Assembly: GCF_022701295.1 (NCBI RefSeq)
Contig: NZ_CP033204.1
Coordinates: 2,976,001 to 3,040,000 of the forward strand
From: Sphingopyxis sp. YF1
GTDB taxonomy: Bacteria > Pseudomonadota > Alphaproteobacteria > Sphingomonadales > Sphingomonadaceae
Length of the DNA: 64,000 nucleotides
Reading direction: 5' to 3'
Shown here: positions 23,322 to 33,586 of the stretch, piece by piece
How positions within the stretch are numbered: the stretch's first letter is position 1
How the letters are laid out: every line of letters starts with the position of its first letter
Notes under the pieces: model-generated
What the model saw: only the letters and a program-made list of their open reading frames with translations
What the model was told of the DNA's origin: nothing
Database searches by the model: none
Translations under genes and position numbers: made by a program

Positions 23322-24103
23322 CGGCAGTCGGTCAGCGCGATCTCGAACAGCTTCGGCCAATATTTGCCCGTGACGAACAGTCGCTTCGCCTTCGGGTCCC
23401 ACGCGATGCCGTTGAGCACCTCGTCGCGATCGGACGCGCCCGCCTGTTCCCCAAGGCCGGTCAGGTCGATGAAGGAGGTCACCGTCCCACTGTCGGGGTC
23501 GATCCGCACGATCGCATCGGTCATCCAGACATTGGCCCAGATTTCGCCGTCGATCGTTTCGAGCTCGTTGAGCATCGCCAGCGGCCGCCCGGCGAAGTGC
23601 ACCGTGACGCGCTTCTGCTCGGTCATCGTCGCCGGGTCGAAATAGCGCAGCTCGGGGGTACCGTCGCTGAGGACGAGGCTGTCGCCGTGCAGCGTCACGC
23701 CCCAGCCCTCACCCGTGTAGCGGAACCTCCCGACGGGCTTCAGGTCCTTCAGCCGCCAGCGATTGCCGACCCCGCCCTGCCACGTCACGCCGATGATCTG
23801 GTCGCGCCAGCGGACGATGCCTTCGCCGAACTGGTCGGCGGGCAATTTCGTTTCGGCGAGCGCCTTTCCTGTCGCGAGGTCGACCCGGGCGACCTTCGAC
23901 CGGCCATATTGCCCGGTGCCTTCGTAGAGATGCCCGTCGTGCCAGAACAGCCCTTGGGTGAAGGACGAGGGATCGTGCGGATAGGTCTGGACGATGCGAT
24001 AGCCGCAGCGCGGCGGCGGCGCGACGGTCTCGGCGGCCGCCGGTGGCGCGGCCCCCGTCGCCGGCGGCGCCAGCGCGAAGACGAGGGCCAGCAGCAGGCT
24101 CAT
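23318..24103 (-). CDS. glutaminyl-peptide cyclotransferase (plant-type beta-propeller)
   Basis: A secreted protein of 261 residues. A signal peptide is followed by the family's characteristic start YRIVQTYPHDPSSFTQGLFW, then LYEGTGQYGRSKVARVD, FGEGIVRWRDQIIGVTW, GEGWGVTLHGDSLVLSDG, and the closing LNGIAWDPKAKRLFVTGK and WPKLFEI. These are the blades of the five-bladed propeller of plant-type glutaminyl cyclases, which convert N-terminal Gln to pyroglutamate. The Cys near the mature N-terminus and the Cys near the C-terminus could pair. Its ATG overlaps the stop of the sulfotransferase gene (ATGA at 24100-24103), so the two are translationally coupled. Confidence 0.9.
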   Translation of the reverse strand: MSLLLALVFALAPPATGAAPPAAAETVAPPPRCGYRIVQTYPHDPSSFTQGLFWHDGHLYEGTGQYGRSKVARVDLATGKALAETKLPADQFGEGIVRWRDQIIGVTWQGGVGNRWRLKDLKPVGRFRYTGEGWGVTLHGDSLVLSDGTPELRYFDPATMTEQKRVTVHFAGRPLAMLNELETIDGEIWANVWMTDAIVRIDPDSGTVTSFIDLTGLGEQAGASDRDEVLNGIAWDPKAKRLFVTGKYWPKLFEIALTDCR

Positions 24104-25287
24104 GACGCCGCCACCGGGACCGGCGCACGCTGCCCGCGCCGCAACGCTTCGAGCCGCGCGTGGGTCTCGAGCAGCGGCGCGGCGACGGCGCGCAGCGCGG
24201 GCGACGCTTCCTGCTGCTTGGTTGCGGAATCGGGGGTAAAGGCCTGTGCCGGCGCCTTGGAATAGCGACCGCCCGCCGCGACGATCCGCGCCCGATCCGC
24301 GCCCCCCGGCGCGACGCCGAAATGCGGCAGGACGCTGTCGACCAGCGCCCCGGGCAGCGCGGCATAGTCGAGCAGCAGGCAGCGATCGTCGACCGCATCG
24401 GCGGCGGCGCGGCAGATGCGGTCGAGAATCCACGCCGGATAGTCGCTGGCCGCCGCGGCCTCATAGGCGTCGATGCCATAGGCATCGAGCGGCAGCACCC
24501 CCGGGCGGCAATGCATGCCCGGCCGCCTCTGCTGCGACACGAGCACCTCGACGGGGTCGCGATAGAGGAAGACCCACGGGGTGTCGGCCCAGACCCGGCG
24601 CAGCATCGGCAGCACGAAACAGTGCCACGCGTCGAGCTTGATGAAGCGATGCCGCGCATCGCCGCGCCGGTCGCGGGTCAGCGCGCCCGCCATCGCACCG
24701 ATCGTGCCGGGCGGCAGGACGCCCCGCCCGACAAGCTGGATCACCGTGTCGAGCACCGGCGGTTCGGCAACCACGACATGATCCGCCGCCGCGCCGAGCA
24801 TCTGTCCGACGAGCGTCGAACCGCAGCGCGACATGTGAAAGACGAGGCCATCGGGCGGCGGGGCTTCGGCAAAGCTCTCGATCGCCGCGAGCGGTGTGGC
24901 GCAGCGCATCAGCCGGTTGAACGGCAATATCTGCGCCTTGCGCTGCGTTTCCTCGAAAAAGGGGTCGGTCAGCGGCAGGCCGGCAAAGTGCAGCCATTCG
25001 ACGAGGATGCGACCCTCGTGCCGCTTGAGGTCGACCGGCAGCCAATGGCGCGGCGGCGCCCCGGCGAGCAGCAGCGCGGGCAATTGTCGCTGCATCTGCG
25101 GCGTCGCGGCGCGCGCCAGCCCCGCGGCAAAGGTTTCGCGGGCGATCGGCAGATCAAGGCCAGCCGCATAGACGGTGATCGCGTCGAGAAACGCCGCAGT
25201 ATCAGCGATCGGCGCCAGACGAAGCTGCGCGTCCTCGTCGGCAAGCAGCGCGGTGCGCAGGCGGTCGATGGGGGTAGCCGTGGTCAT
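24100..25287 (-). CDS. sulfotransferase-family protein with Nif11-like N-terminus
   Basis: A 395-residue protein. The C-terminal two thirds form a P-loop sulfotransferase fold: the PAPS 5'-phosphosulfate loop is GLVFHMSRCGSTLVGQML (148-164), and the 3'-phosphate motif is in WVFLYRDPVEVLVSQ. The N-terminal ~60 residues (RLRTALLADEDAQLRLAPI followed by FLDAITVYAAGLDLP) resemble the Nif11 domain, a helical unit known from leader peptides of natural-product precursors and some enzymes. The middle (about 65-135) is not recognised. It may sulfate an unknown acceptor using PAPS. It is coupled to the glutaminyl cyclase gene, so action on a shared peptide or secreted product is possible but unproven. 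Confidence 0.82.
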   Translation of the reverse strand: MTTATPIDRLRTALLADEDAQLRLAPIADTAAFLDAITVYAAGLDLPIARETFAAGLARAATPQMQRQLPALLLAGAPPRHWLPVDLKRHEGRILVEWLHFAGLPLTDPFFEETQRKAQILPFNRLMRCATPLAAIESFAEAPPPDGLVFHMSRCGSTLVGQMLGAAADHVVVAEPPVLDTVIQLVGRGVLPPGTIGAMAGALTRDRRGDARHRFIKLDAWHCFVLPMLRRVWADTPWVFLYRDPVEVLVSQQRRPGMHCRPGVLPLDAYGIDAYEAAAASDYPAWILDRICRAAADAVDDRCLLLDYAALPGALVDSVLPHFGVAPGGADRARIVAAGGRYSKAPAQAFTPDSATKQQEASPALRAVAAPLLETHARLEALRRGQRAPVPVAAS

Positions 25288-25336
25288 CGGCGCAACACAT
25301 GCCCGGCCCCGAACCGTCCTGCAAGCGGCACAAGGG

Positions 25337-25367
25337 AAAAGGGCCGGCGGATCGCTCCGCCGGCCCT
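25337..25367 (-). terminator. groESL terminator
   Basis: GGGCCGGCGG/CCGCCGGCCC form a strong stem with an ATCGCT loop; on the minus strand it ends in TTTT. It lies 40 bases after the groEL stop, between groEL and the sulfotransferase gene. Confidence 0.85.
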
Positions 25368-25406
25368 TCCTGTCAGCTTGCGCTGGATGGCCTGGATGGC
25401 GCGGAC

Positions 25407-27089
<1,683 letters not shown>

Positions 27090-27113
27090 TCACTCTCAAA
27101 TCGTTGGACGGAC

Positions 27114-27401
27114 TCAGGCGATGATGCCGAGGATGTCCGATTCCTTCATGATCAGCAGCTCTTCGCCGTCGACCTTGACCTCGGTGCCCGACCATTTGCC
27201 GAACAGGATGCGGTCGCCGGCCTTGACGTCGAGCGGAATGCGGTCGCCGTCCTCGTCACGGGCGCCTTCGCCGACCGAGACGACTTCGCCTTCCTGCGGC
27301 TTTTCCTTGGCGGTGTCGGGGATGATGATGCCGCCAGCCGTCTTTTCTTCGGCTTCGATACGGCGGACGAGCACGCGGTCGTGCAGCGGACGAAATTGCA
27401 T
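27114..27401 (-). CDS. groES: co-chaperonin GroES (10 kDa)
   Basis: A 95-residue GroEL lid subunit, beginning [20 protein letters not shown] and containing the mobile loop [15 protein letters not shown] and the closing strand [26 protein letters not shown] stands 7 bases before the ATG at 27401; the frame remains open a few codons upstream but enters the promoter. A CIRCE element lies 33 bases upstream, so heat-shock repression by HrcA is expected. Confidence 0.97.
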   Translation of the reverse strand: MQFRPLHDRVLVRRIEAEEKTAGGIIIPDTAKEKPQEGEVVSVGEGARDEDGDRIPLDVKAGDRILFGKWSGTEVKVDGEELLIMKESDILGIIA

Positions 27402-27433
27402 GGATATCCCTCCAGAAATGCAAATGATGTCGC

Positions 27434-27460
27434 TTAGCACTCACGGGGTGCGAGTGCTAA
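27434..27460. promoter_or_regulatory. CIRCE element (HrcA operator)
   Basis: TTAGCACTC, nine bases, GAGTGCTAA: a perfect match to the canonical CIRCE inverted repeat. HrcA binds this site and represses groESL at normal temperature. It lies directly upstream of groES. Confidence 0.97.
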
Positions 27461-27631
27461 CAGGCGGCCATATGGGTGGCACCCCCAAGAGCGTCAAGCG
27501 GGCCGGCACAAGTTTTTTGCGGCGGTCCGGAAGCGGCGCAGGGTGACCGCCCGATTCGGAGGCACACCCGCCCCTCCACCCCTACATTTTTCCGCGTTGC
27601 GCCCCCGCGGCCGACGACGCACAGTCGGCGC

Positions 27632-29059
27632 ATGACCGCGAGTCGTCCGATCCTGGGGCTGATCGGCCTTTTGCTGCTCTGCCTGCTGCCCGCGCGCAGC
27701 GGTGCGGAGCCGGTTGCGCCGCCGAAGAAGATCGCGCTGATCATCGCCAATTCGACCTATCAGAGCGCCGAATGGCCGGCGCTCAAAAACCCGGTGAACG
27801 ATGCGCGGCTGCTGCGCGAAACGCTGACGGGGGTCGGCTTCGAGGTCCAGGTCCCCGCGATCAACCTGCCGCGCGACGCCTTGCAGAAACGGCTCGCCGA
27901 CTTCGCCGCGATTTCGAGCGCGCTGCCCGAAAATTCGATCGCGCTCATCTATTATTCGGGCCACGGCATCCAGGTCGACGGCGTCAATTACGTCGTCCCC
28001 GTCAACGGCGCCTCCTTCCTCGAGGTGGAGAATGCGGCGGGCGCCGGGCGCGAGAAGATATTGAGCCAGAAATATGTCTCACTGAACCATCTGCTCGACT
28101 CGTTCGGACTCGCGCGCCGGTCGCTCGGCGGCATCGCCAACATCCTGATCCTCGACGCGTGCCGGCTCAATCCGCTCGACGGGCGGACGCGCAGCGGGTC
28201 GCGGCCGAAGGGGCTGGCCGACGTCCCCAACACCGCGAACAGCCTGATCGCCTTCGCCGCGTCGCCGGGCACCGCGGCGCTCGACGGCGACGGCGGCAAT
28301 TCGCCTTATGCCATCGCGCTGTCGCGCGAGCTCAAACAGCCCAAGGTTCCGGTCGAGTTGCTGTTCAACCGCGTGACGTCGAGCACGCTGGCGCTGACCG
28401 ACGGGTTGCAGCGCCCCGACTATCGCGTCGGCCTGTCGGGCTTCTTCTGCTTCGGCGGCTGCGACGCCACCGCCGCGACGGCACCGCCGCCATCGCCGGT
28501 GGCGGCCGCACTGCCCGGCCGCGAAAAGGGTCCGGCATCCGCCGCCGCGACCTTCGCGCCGCCCGAAACCGTGAGCGCGGCGGGACTGGTCGTCGGCCGC
28601 TATCCGGTCACGCAGGCGCAATATCGGCTCTGCGTCGAGGAAGCGGGATGCAGCGCGGCGGAGGACGCGCTTGCCGAACCGAACCAGCCGATGGTCGGCG
28701 TCAGCTGGGCGGGCGCCGCCGACTATGCCGCCTGGCTGTCGCAGCGCACCGGCGAGACGTGGGAGCTGCCGACCGCCGACGAATGGCAGGCGGTCTTCGC
28801 CCCCTTTGCCAAGGGACCGCGCACCGCGAACCGCCGCCTGCCGCGCGTCGACACCGCGACCGAGCCGCCGGGCCAGCCAGCCTATGTCGGCAAGATCCTC
28901 GAATGGACGGCGAGCTGCGCGGGCGCCTCGGCCGCATGCGGGGTGCGCACCGCGATGGGCGCGGCCTATGACGGTGCGGCCGAGGATCTGCTGGCACGAC
29001 ACGAATTTCCGGCCGAGGGGACGGGCAAGAAACTGGGGTTCAGGCTTTTGAAGAAATAG
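27632..29059 (+). CDS. secreted caspase-like (C14) protease with SUMF-type domain
   Basis: A 475-residue protein with a signal peptide (to about residue 25). The caspase-like p20 domain begins at KKIALIIANSTYQ, with the catalytic His in IALIYYSGHG (H111) and the catalytic Cys in ILILDACRLNP (C177). A low-complexity Ala/Pro linker (about 290-320) leads to a C-terminal SUMF/formylglycine-generating-enzyme-like domain starting at LVVGRYPVTQAQYRLCVEE, with MVGVSWAGAADYAAWLSQ, TWELPTADEWQ and KLGFRLLKK. That domain is shorter than usual and may only bind ligands. Peptide cleavage after basic residues is typical of bacterial metacaspases; the target here is unknown. The next gene starts 12 bases after its stop. 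Confidence 0.88.
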   Translation: MTASRPILGLIGLLLLCLLPARSGAEPVAPPKKIALIIANSTYQSAEWPALKNPVNDARLLRETLTGVGFEVQVPAINLPRDALQKRLADFAAISSALPENSIALIYYSGHGIQVDGVNYVVPVNGASFLEVENAAGAGREKILSQKYVSLNHLLDSFGLARRSLGGIANILILDACRLNPLDGRTRSGSRPKGLADVPNTANSLIAFAASPGTAALDGDGGNSPYAIALSRELKQPKVPVELLFNRVTSSTLALTDGLQRPDYRVGLSGFFCFGGCDATAATAPPPSPVAAALPGREKGPASAAATFAPPETVSAAGLVVGRYPVTQAQYRLCVEEAGCSAAEDALAEPNQPMVGVSWAGAADYAAWLSQRTGETWELPTADEWQAVFAPFAKGPRTANRRLPRVDTATEPPGQPAYVGKILEWTASCAGASAACGVRTAMGAAYDGAAEDLLARHEFPAEGTGKKLGFRLLKK

Positions 29060-29071
29060 CGGGAGGGGACC

Positions 29072-29659
29072 ATGACGATCGATGCGATGGCCGGCGCAAA
29101 GGGCCGGATGCTGCTTGCGGCGGCGATGCTGGCGGGCGGGCTGGCCCTTCCGGGGACCGCCGAGGCGAAGCCCAGGGCGCCGATATCGAAATGGTTCTGC
29201 GCCTCGCTGACCGGGGCGAACTTCGACCCCGCCGCCGCGATCGCCGCCTTCCCGCTCGAAAAAATGCCCGCGGCCGAGGAGAAGCGCGAAAGCAAGACCG
29301 ACGGCGACGGCGACATCACCCATTATGTCGAGCTGGTGGCCGAAGGCGAGCTGTTCGAGGTCAGCTATCGCTACGCCTTCAAGAATGACGAGGTCACCGA
29401 ACCCTATGGCTTTTCGCTGAAGGTCTATGCCTCCTCCTATCCCGAATCCGACGCCTTCCGCGATGCGATGGAGGGCTGGGTCAAGGAGTTCGGCAAGCCC
29501 CAGAAGGCGATCATCGGCGAGGCCGTCTACGCCGGACCCGAAATGTACGCGGGCGGTCCGCGCATCTTTCACATCGGCCATTGGGGCGACAGCGCGGTGA
29601 TGGAAGCGGCGTGGTGGTCGCGCCCCGACTATAAATATGCGCAGGAGCTGTGCAAATAG
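29072..29659 (+). CDS. secreted protein of unknown function
   Basis: A 195-residue protein with a signal peptide ending around GTAEA (about residue 32). The mature part is acidic and aromatic, with a Cys near the start (WFCASLTGANFDP) and another at the very end (AQELCK) that might form a disulfide. A strand-rich middle contains THYVELVAEGELFEVSYRY. I do not recognise the family. GGAGGGGACC precedes the ATG, and the gene begins 12 bases after the caspase gene on the same strand, so the two are probably cotranscribed; it may be a partner or inhibitor of that protease, which is inference from position. Confidence 0.75.
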   Translation: MTIDAMAGAKGRMLLAAAMLAGGLALPGTAEAKPRAPISKWFCASLTGANFDPAAAIAAFPLEKMPAAEEKRESKTDGDGDITHYVELVAEGELFEVSYRYAFKNDEVTEPYGFSLKVYASSYPESDAFRDAMEGWVKEFGKPQKAIIGEAVYAGPEMYAGGPRIFHIGHWGDSAVMEAAWWSRPDYKYAQELCK

Positions 29660-29671
29660 CGCGGCCGCGCC

Positions 29672-31066
29672 TCAGGGCAGCAGCCCCAGGGTGCGGCGGC
29701 GCGACCAGCGCCACAGCAGCAGGCCGGCGACGACGATGAGCCCGACCGCGAGCCCGATCCAGACCCCGACCCCGGCGAGCGGGGTCCAGAAGCCGAGGTA
29801 GATGGCGGTGCCGTAACCCGCGATCCAGTAACCGCAGATCGCGATGACCATGGGGGTGCGCGTGTCCTGAAGCCCGCGCAGCGCGCCCGCCGCGACCGCC
29901 TGCGCCCCGTCGAACAGCTGGAACGCGGCGGCGACCACGAGGAACTGCATCGCGAAACCGACCAGCGCCGCGTTGCGCGCCGCGTCGACGTCGACATAGA
30001 TCGACAGCACGAGCGCGGGGAACAGCCACATGATCGTCGCGGTGACGCCCATGAAGCCGATGCCGAGGATCATCGCGGCGGTGCCCGCGTGGCCGATGCC
30101 GCGATGGTCGCGCGCGCCATAGGCGAGCCCGACGCGGATCGTCGCCGCCTGCGCGACCCCGAAGGGAATCTGGAAGGCCAGCGCCGCGACCTGCAGCGCG
30201 ATCGTGTGCCCCGCCAGTTCGGTCTCGCCGATCCGCCCCATCAGGAAGGCGGCGCCGGTGAACAGCCCCGCCTCGGCGAGGATGGTCAGGCTGATCGGGG
30301 TGCCGATGCGCAGCATTTCGAAGAAGCGCGTCCATTCGGGACGCCACCATTTCCCGAACAGATGATAGCGCCGCAACCGCCGGTCGAACTGGATCACGAC
30401 GACATAGGCGAGCAGCATCAGCACGCTCGTCAGCACGCTCGACAGCGCCGAGCCGTGAAAGCCGAGCGCGGGCATGCCGAGGTTGCCGAAAACGAGCGTC
30501 CAGTTGCCGAGCGCGTTGGCGCCGAGCGCGAGGAAGGTGATCGCGGTCGCGATCTTCGGCCGGCCGAGCGCCGACACGAAGATGCGCAGCACCGCCGCGG
30601 CGATCATCGGGAACATGCCCCACATCAGGATGAGCAGGAACCCCGCGGCGCGCGCCGCGGTTTCGGGCGGCTGCCCGGTCGCGAGCATGATCGGCCCGCC
30701 CGCGACGCAAATGCCCATGAAGGCGATCGATATCAGCAGGCCGAGCCACAGCGCCATGCGCACCGAGCGCCGCACCTCGCGCACCGCATGCTTGCGGCGC
30801 CCGAGTTCGGCGGCGATCAGCGGCGCGACCGCGCCGACCAGCCCGCTGCCGGTCCACAGCAAAAGCCCGAAGATCGCGACACCGAGCGACGAGGCGGCGA
30901 GCGCGGCGTCGCCGAGCCGTGCGACGAAGATCACGTCGATCGCATGGACGAGCATCTGGAGCAGGTTCGCCGCCGCCAGCGGCCAGGCGAGCGCGAGCGT
31001 CGCGCGAAACTCGTCGCGAAGACCCGACGGAACGTCCGCGGTCAGGGTGGAGGCCTGCTGAAGCAT
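29672..31066 (-). CDS. MATE-family efflux transporter
   Basis: A 464-residue membrane protein with 12 predicted helices in two halves, typical of NorM-type multidrug and toxin extrusion. The N-terminal half contains LAWPLAAANLLQMLVHAIDVIFVARLG in helix 1 and, after a loop, SGLVGAVAPLIAAELGRRKH. The second half begins at PISLTILAEAGLFTGAAFLMG with its counterpart IPFGVAQAATIRVGLAYGARDH. It exports cationic drugs or metabolites in exchange for sodium or protons. Its end is 12 bases from the convergent gene at 29072. Confidence 0.92.
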   Translation of the reverse strand: MLQQASTLTADVPSGLRDEFRATLALAWPLAAANLLQMLVHAIDVIFVARLGDAALAASSLGVAIFGLLLWTGSGLVGAVAPLIAAELGRRKHAVREVRRSVRMALWLGLLISIAFMGICVAGGPIMLATGQPPETAARAAGFLLILMWGMFPMIAAAVLRIFVSALGRPKIATAITFLALGANALGNWTLVFGNLGMPALGFHGSALSSVLTSVLMLLAYVVVIQFDRRLRRYHLFGKWWRPEWTRFFEMLRIGTPISLTILAEAGLFTGAAFLMGRIGETELAGHTIALQVAALAFQIPFGVAQAATIRVGLAYGARDHRGIGHAGTAAMILGIGFMGVTATIMWLFPALVLSIYVDVDAARNAALVGFAMQFLVVAAAFQLFDGAQAVAAGALRGLQDTRTPMVIAICGYWIAGYGTAIYLGFWTPLAGVGVWIGLAVGLIVVAGLLLWRWSRRRTLGLLP

Positions 31067-31197
31067 AGCCGGCCCGGTTAGGCGCGGACCGCGCCCGGTT
31101 CAATCCCGGTCGTTGCGATCGCGCCATTTCAGGCGCCGCGGTGGCAAAATGGCAACAACGCCGCCCGCGCGTGCCCGCGCGGCCCGACGCACCGCGC

Positions 31198-31776
31198 CTA
31201 GCCTGTCCACAGCATCGCCATCTCGACCGCGAAGGCAATGAAGGTCAGCGTGAGCCCGATGACGAACAACCGGTAGGCATAGGCGAGATAGCGATATTTG
31301 CGCCGCGCGAGCACGATGCCGTTCTGGTAGGTATCGCGCAGCATCGTCTCGTAGAGATCCTCCTCGGTCCGGAGCCGCGCCTTCACCGCATCGATGAACT
31401 CCTGCTCCTCCATCTGCGCGAAGCGGCCGAAGAAGAGGATGTTGCTGTGGTCCTTGCCGTCCCTGTAGACGATCGGCGGCGCCTTGCCGACGCGCGGCAG
31501 CACCGCCGAGATCGCGAGCAGCGCCGACAGGAAGGAAAAGGTCGCGAGGATCGCCAGCGGCACCGCGAGCGCCCCTGCCCCCGCGCGCGCCTGCCCGATC
31601 GCCAGCGTGAAGACGACGAAGGTCGCGCCCATCAGGATCGACGCCTTCTGGTCCGCCATCTGCGACAGGTTCATCGTGAGCTGCTGGTTGGTCCGCACCA
31701 GATGCACCGCATTGGGCGGAAAGCTGATCGCGGGCGGCGGCACCGTCGCCTTCGTTTCGTTCGCGTCGTCGCTCAT
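31198..31776 (-). CDS. DUF5706/PycTM-like membrane protein
   Basis: A 192-residue protein resembling the Pycsar effector transmembrane family (PycTM, DUF5706). A soluble N-terminus leads into VRTNQQLTMNLSQMADQKAS, the conserved stretch just before helix 1 (about 45-62); a second helix is at about 69-93, a charged cytosolic segment follows (RTEEDLYETMLRDTYQNG), and a final helix closes the protein (about 165-188). In Pycsar defence such proteins are gated by cCMP or cUMP and disrupt the membrane. No cyclase lies beside it: the neighbours are a MATE exporter and, divergently, the acp-spt pair. It may be a house-keeping relative. Confidence 0.75.
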   Translation of the reverse strand: MSDDANETKATVPPPAISFPPNAVHLVRTNQQLTMNLSQMADQKASILMGATFVVFTLAIGQARAGAGALAVPLAILATFSFLSALLAISAVLPRVGKAPPIVYRDGKDHSNILFFGRFAQMEEQEFIDAVKARLRTEEDLYETMLRDTYQNGIVLARRKYRYLAYAYRLFVIGLTLTFIAFAVEMAMLWTG

Positions 31777-31938
31777 AGCCGTCCCCTGCCACGCTGCTGT
31801 TGGTGCGACCCGCCCCAGCGATGGCATGTTCGCCGGATTGCGGCAAGATGCTGCCCGATTGCCGCCGCATTCGCTTGCCAAGCGGGCGGTGGCGCGGCAT
31901 GCCCGCGCGCAAGTTTCTTACCTTGACGGGACATCATC

Positions 31939-32175
31939 ATGAGCACCGCGCTGCGCGACCAGATTCACGGCCTGATCGAGCCTTTCAACAAGAAAGGCGT
32001 CGAATTGACCGACGCGACCACCTTTGCCGGCGACCTCGAATGGGACAGCCTGACCGTGATGGACTTCGTCGCCGAGGTCGAGGACACCTTCGACATCATC
32101 ATCACGATGAACATGCAGGCCGAGATCGAAACCGTCGGCCAGCTGATCGCCGCTGTCGAGAAGCTGCAGGGCTGA
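31939..32175 (+). CDS. acyl carrier protein for sphingolipid synthesis
   Basis: A 78-residue acidic four-helix carrier protein. The phosphopantetheine serine is in DLEWDSLTVMDF (S37), followed by the usual acidic helix FVAEVEDTFDI. It lies just before the serine palmitoyltransferase gene, the arrangement known from sphingolipid-making alphaproteobacteria, where a dedicated ACP carries the acyl chain to the enzyme. A long inverted repeat separates the two genes. Confidence 0.9.
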   Translation: MSTALRDQIHGLIEPFNKKGVELTDATTFAGDLEWDSLTVMDFVAEVEDTFDIIITMNMQAEIETVGQLIAAVEKLQG

Positions 32176-32187
32176 GGCTGTCGTGAT

Positions 32188-32252
32188 CCCCGGCGAAAGC
32201 CGGGGTCCATGCGGAGCCGCGCAACATATCTGGACCCCGGCTTTCGCCGGGG
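32188..32252. repeat. REP-like inverted repeat between acp and spt
   Basis: CCCCGGCGAAAGCCGGGGTCCA (22 bases, 32188-32209, arm split here as CCCCGGCGAAAG plus CCGGGGTCCA) is mirrored exactly at 32231-32252, with a 21-base loop. Each arm is itself a small hairpin. It ends a few bases before the spt ribosome binding site. Confidence 0.85.
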
Positions 32253-32270
32253 AACATGGAAGAACCCAAG

Positions 32271-33473
32271 ATGACCGACCTTTTCTCGAAATTCGATCCG
32301 CTGATCCAGCAGCGCGCCGACCTTCTCGCCACCGGCGTCACCGATCCGTTCAGCCTCGTCATGGAAAAAGTGGTCTCCCCCACCGTCGCGATCTGCAACG
32401 GGCGCGAGACGATCCTGCTCGGCACCTACAATTATATGGGCATGACCTTCGACGAGGACGTCATCGCCGCGGGCAAGGACGCGCTCGACAAGTTCGGCAG
32501 CGGCACCACCGGCAGCCGCGTGCTCAACGGCACCTATCAGGGCCACAAGGAGTGCGAGGACGCGCTCAAGGAATTTTACGCCATGGACCATGCCATGGTG
32601 TTCTCGACCGGATACCAGGCCAACCTCGGCATCATTTCGACGATCGCGGGCAAGGGTGACTATGTCATCCTCGACATCGACAGCCATGCCTCGATCTACG
32701 ACGGCTGCAAGATGGGCGACGCCGAGATCGTCGCCTTTCGCCACAATGATATCGACGCACTCGAAAAGCGCCTGAAGCGCCTGCCCGCCGATGCCGGCAA
32801 GCTCGTCGTGCTCGAAGGCGTCTATTCGATGCTCGGCGACATCGCGCCGCTCAAGGAAATGGTCCGCATCGCCAAGGAAAATGGCGCGATGGTCCTCGTC
32901 GACGAAGCGCATTCGATGGGCTTCATCGGCGAACATGGCCGCGGCGTCGCCGAGGCGCAGGGCGTCATCGACGACGTCGACTTCATCATCGGCACCTTCA
33001 GCAAGAGCGTCGGCACGGTCGGCGGTTTCTGCGTGTCGAACCACCCGAAGTTCGAAATTTTGCGGCTCGTCTGCCGTCCCTATGTCTTCACCGCCTCGCT
33101 GCCCCCCAGCGTCGTCGCGACCGCGGCGACGAGCATCCGCAAGCTGATGCACGGGTCGAACAAGCGCGCGCATCTGTGGGAAAATTCGAAGGACCTGCAC
33201 AAGGGACTTCGGGCTCTCGGCTTCACCCTCGGCACCGACGAGCCGCAGTCGGCGATCATCGCGGTGATCATGCCCGACCTCGAAAAGGGCGCGATGATGT
33301 GGGAGGCGCTTCTCGAAGAGGGGCTCTACGTCAATCTCGCGCGGCCGCCGGCAACCCCCGCGGGCATGACCCTGCTGCGCTGCTCGCTCTGCGCCGAGCA
33401 TTCGAGCGACCAGGTCGGCGAGATTCTCGGCCGCTTCGAACGCGCGGGCAAGCGCGTCGGCATCATCGGCTGA
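32271..33473 (+). CDS. spt: serine palmitoyltransferase
   Basis: A pyridoxal-phosphate enzyme of the alpha-oxoamine synthase family, 400 residues. It condenses L-serine with an acyl thioester to 3-ketosphinganine, the first step of sphingolipid synthesis, in the cytosol or at the membrane surface. It matches Sphingomonas SPT closely: LLGTYNYMGMTFD, GSGTTGSRVLNGTY, LVDEAHSMGFIG (D211, H214), the cofactor lysine in IGTFSKSVGTVGG (K245), and the C-terminal ARPPATPAG loop. The ATG at 32271 is preferred since GGAAG lies 8 bases upstream; an ATG at 32256 borders the repeat. It is paired with an ACP gene, which probably supplies acyl-ACP. Confidence 0.96.
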   Translation: MTDLFSKFDPLIQQRADLLATGVTDPFSLVMEKVVSPTVAICNGRETILLGTYNYMGMTFDEDVIAAGKDALDKFGSGTTGSRVLNGTYQGHKECEDALKEFYAMDHAMVFSTGYQANLGIISTIAGKGDYVILDIDSHASIYDGCKMGDAEIVAFRHNDIDALEKRLKRLPADAGKLVVLEGVYSMLGDIAPLKEMVRIAKENGAMVLVDEAHSMGFIGEHGRGVAEAQGVIDDVDFIIGTFSKSVGTVGGFCVSNHPKFEILRLVCRPYVFTASLPPSVVATAATSIRKLMHGSNKRAHLWENSKDLHKGLRALGFTLGTDEPQSAIIAVIMPDLEKGAMMWEALLEEGLYVNLARPPATPAGMTLLRCSLCAEHSSDQVGEILGRFERAGKRVGIIG

Positions 33474-33586
33474 GGCACCGGCGTCCGCCGACCAGCGGAT
33501 TCCTTTTCGCGACGAGTTGAAGCGGCCCGCGCGCCGCGACTCGTTCGCGGCTTTGCCCGGCCGTCCATGTCCGGTACAACGCCCCC

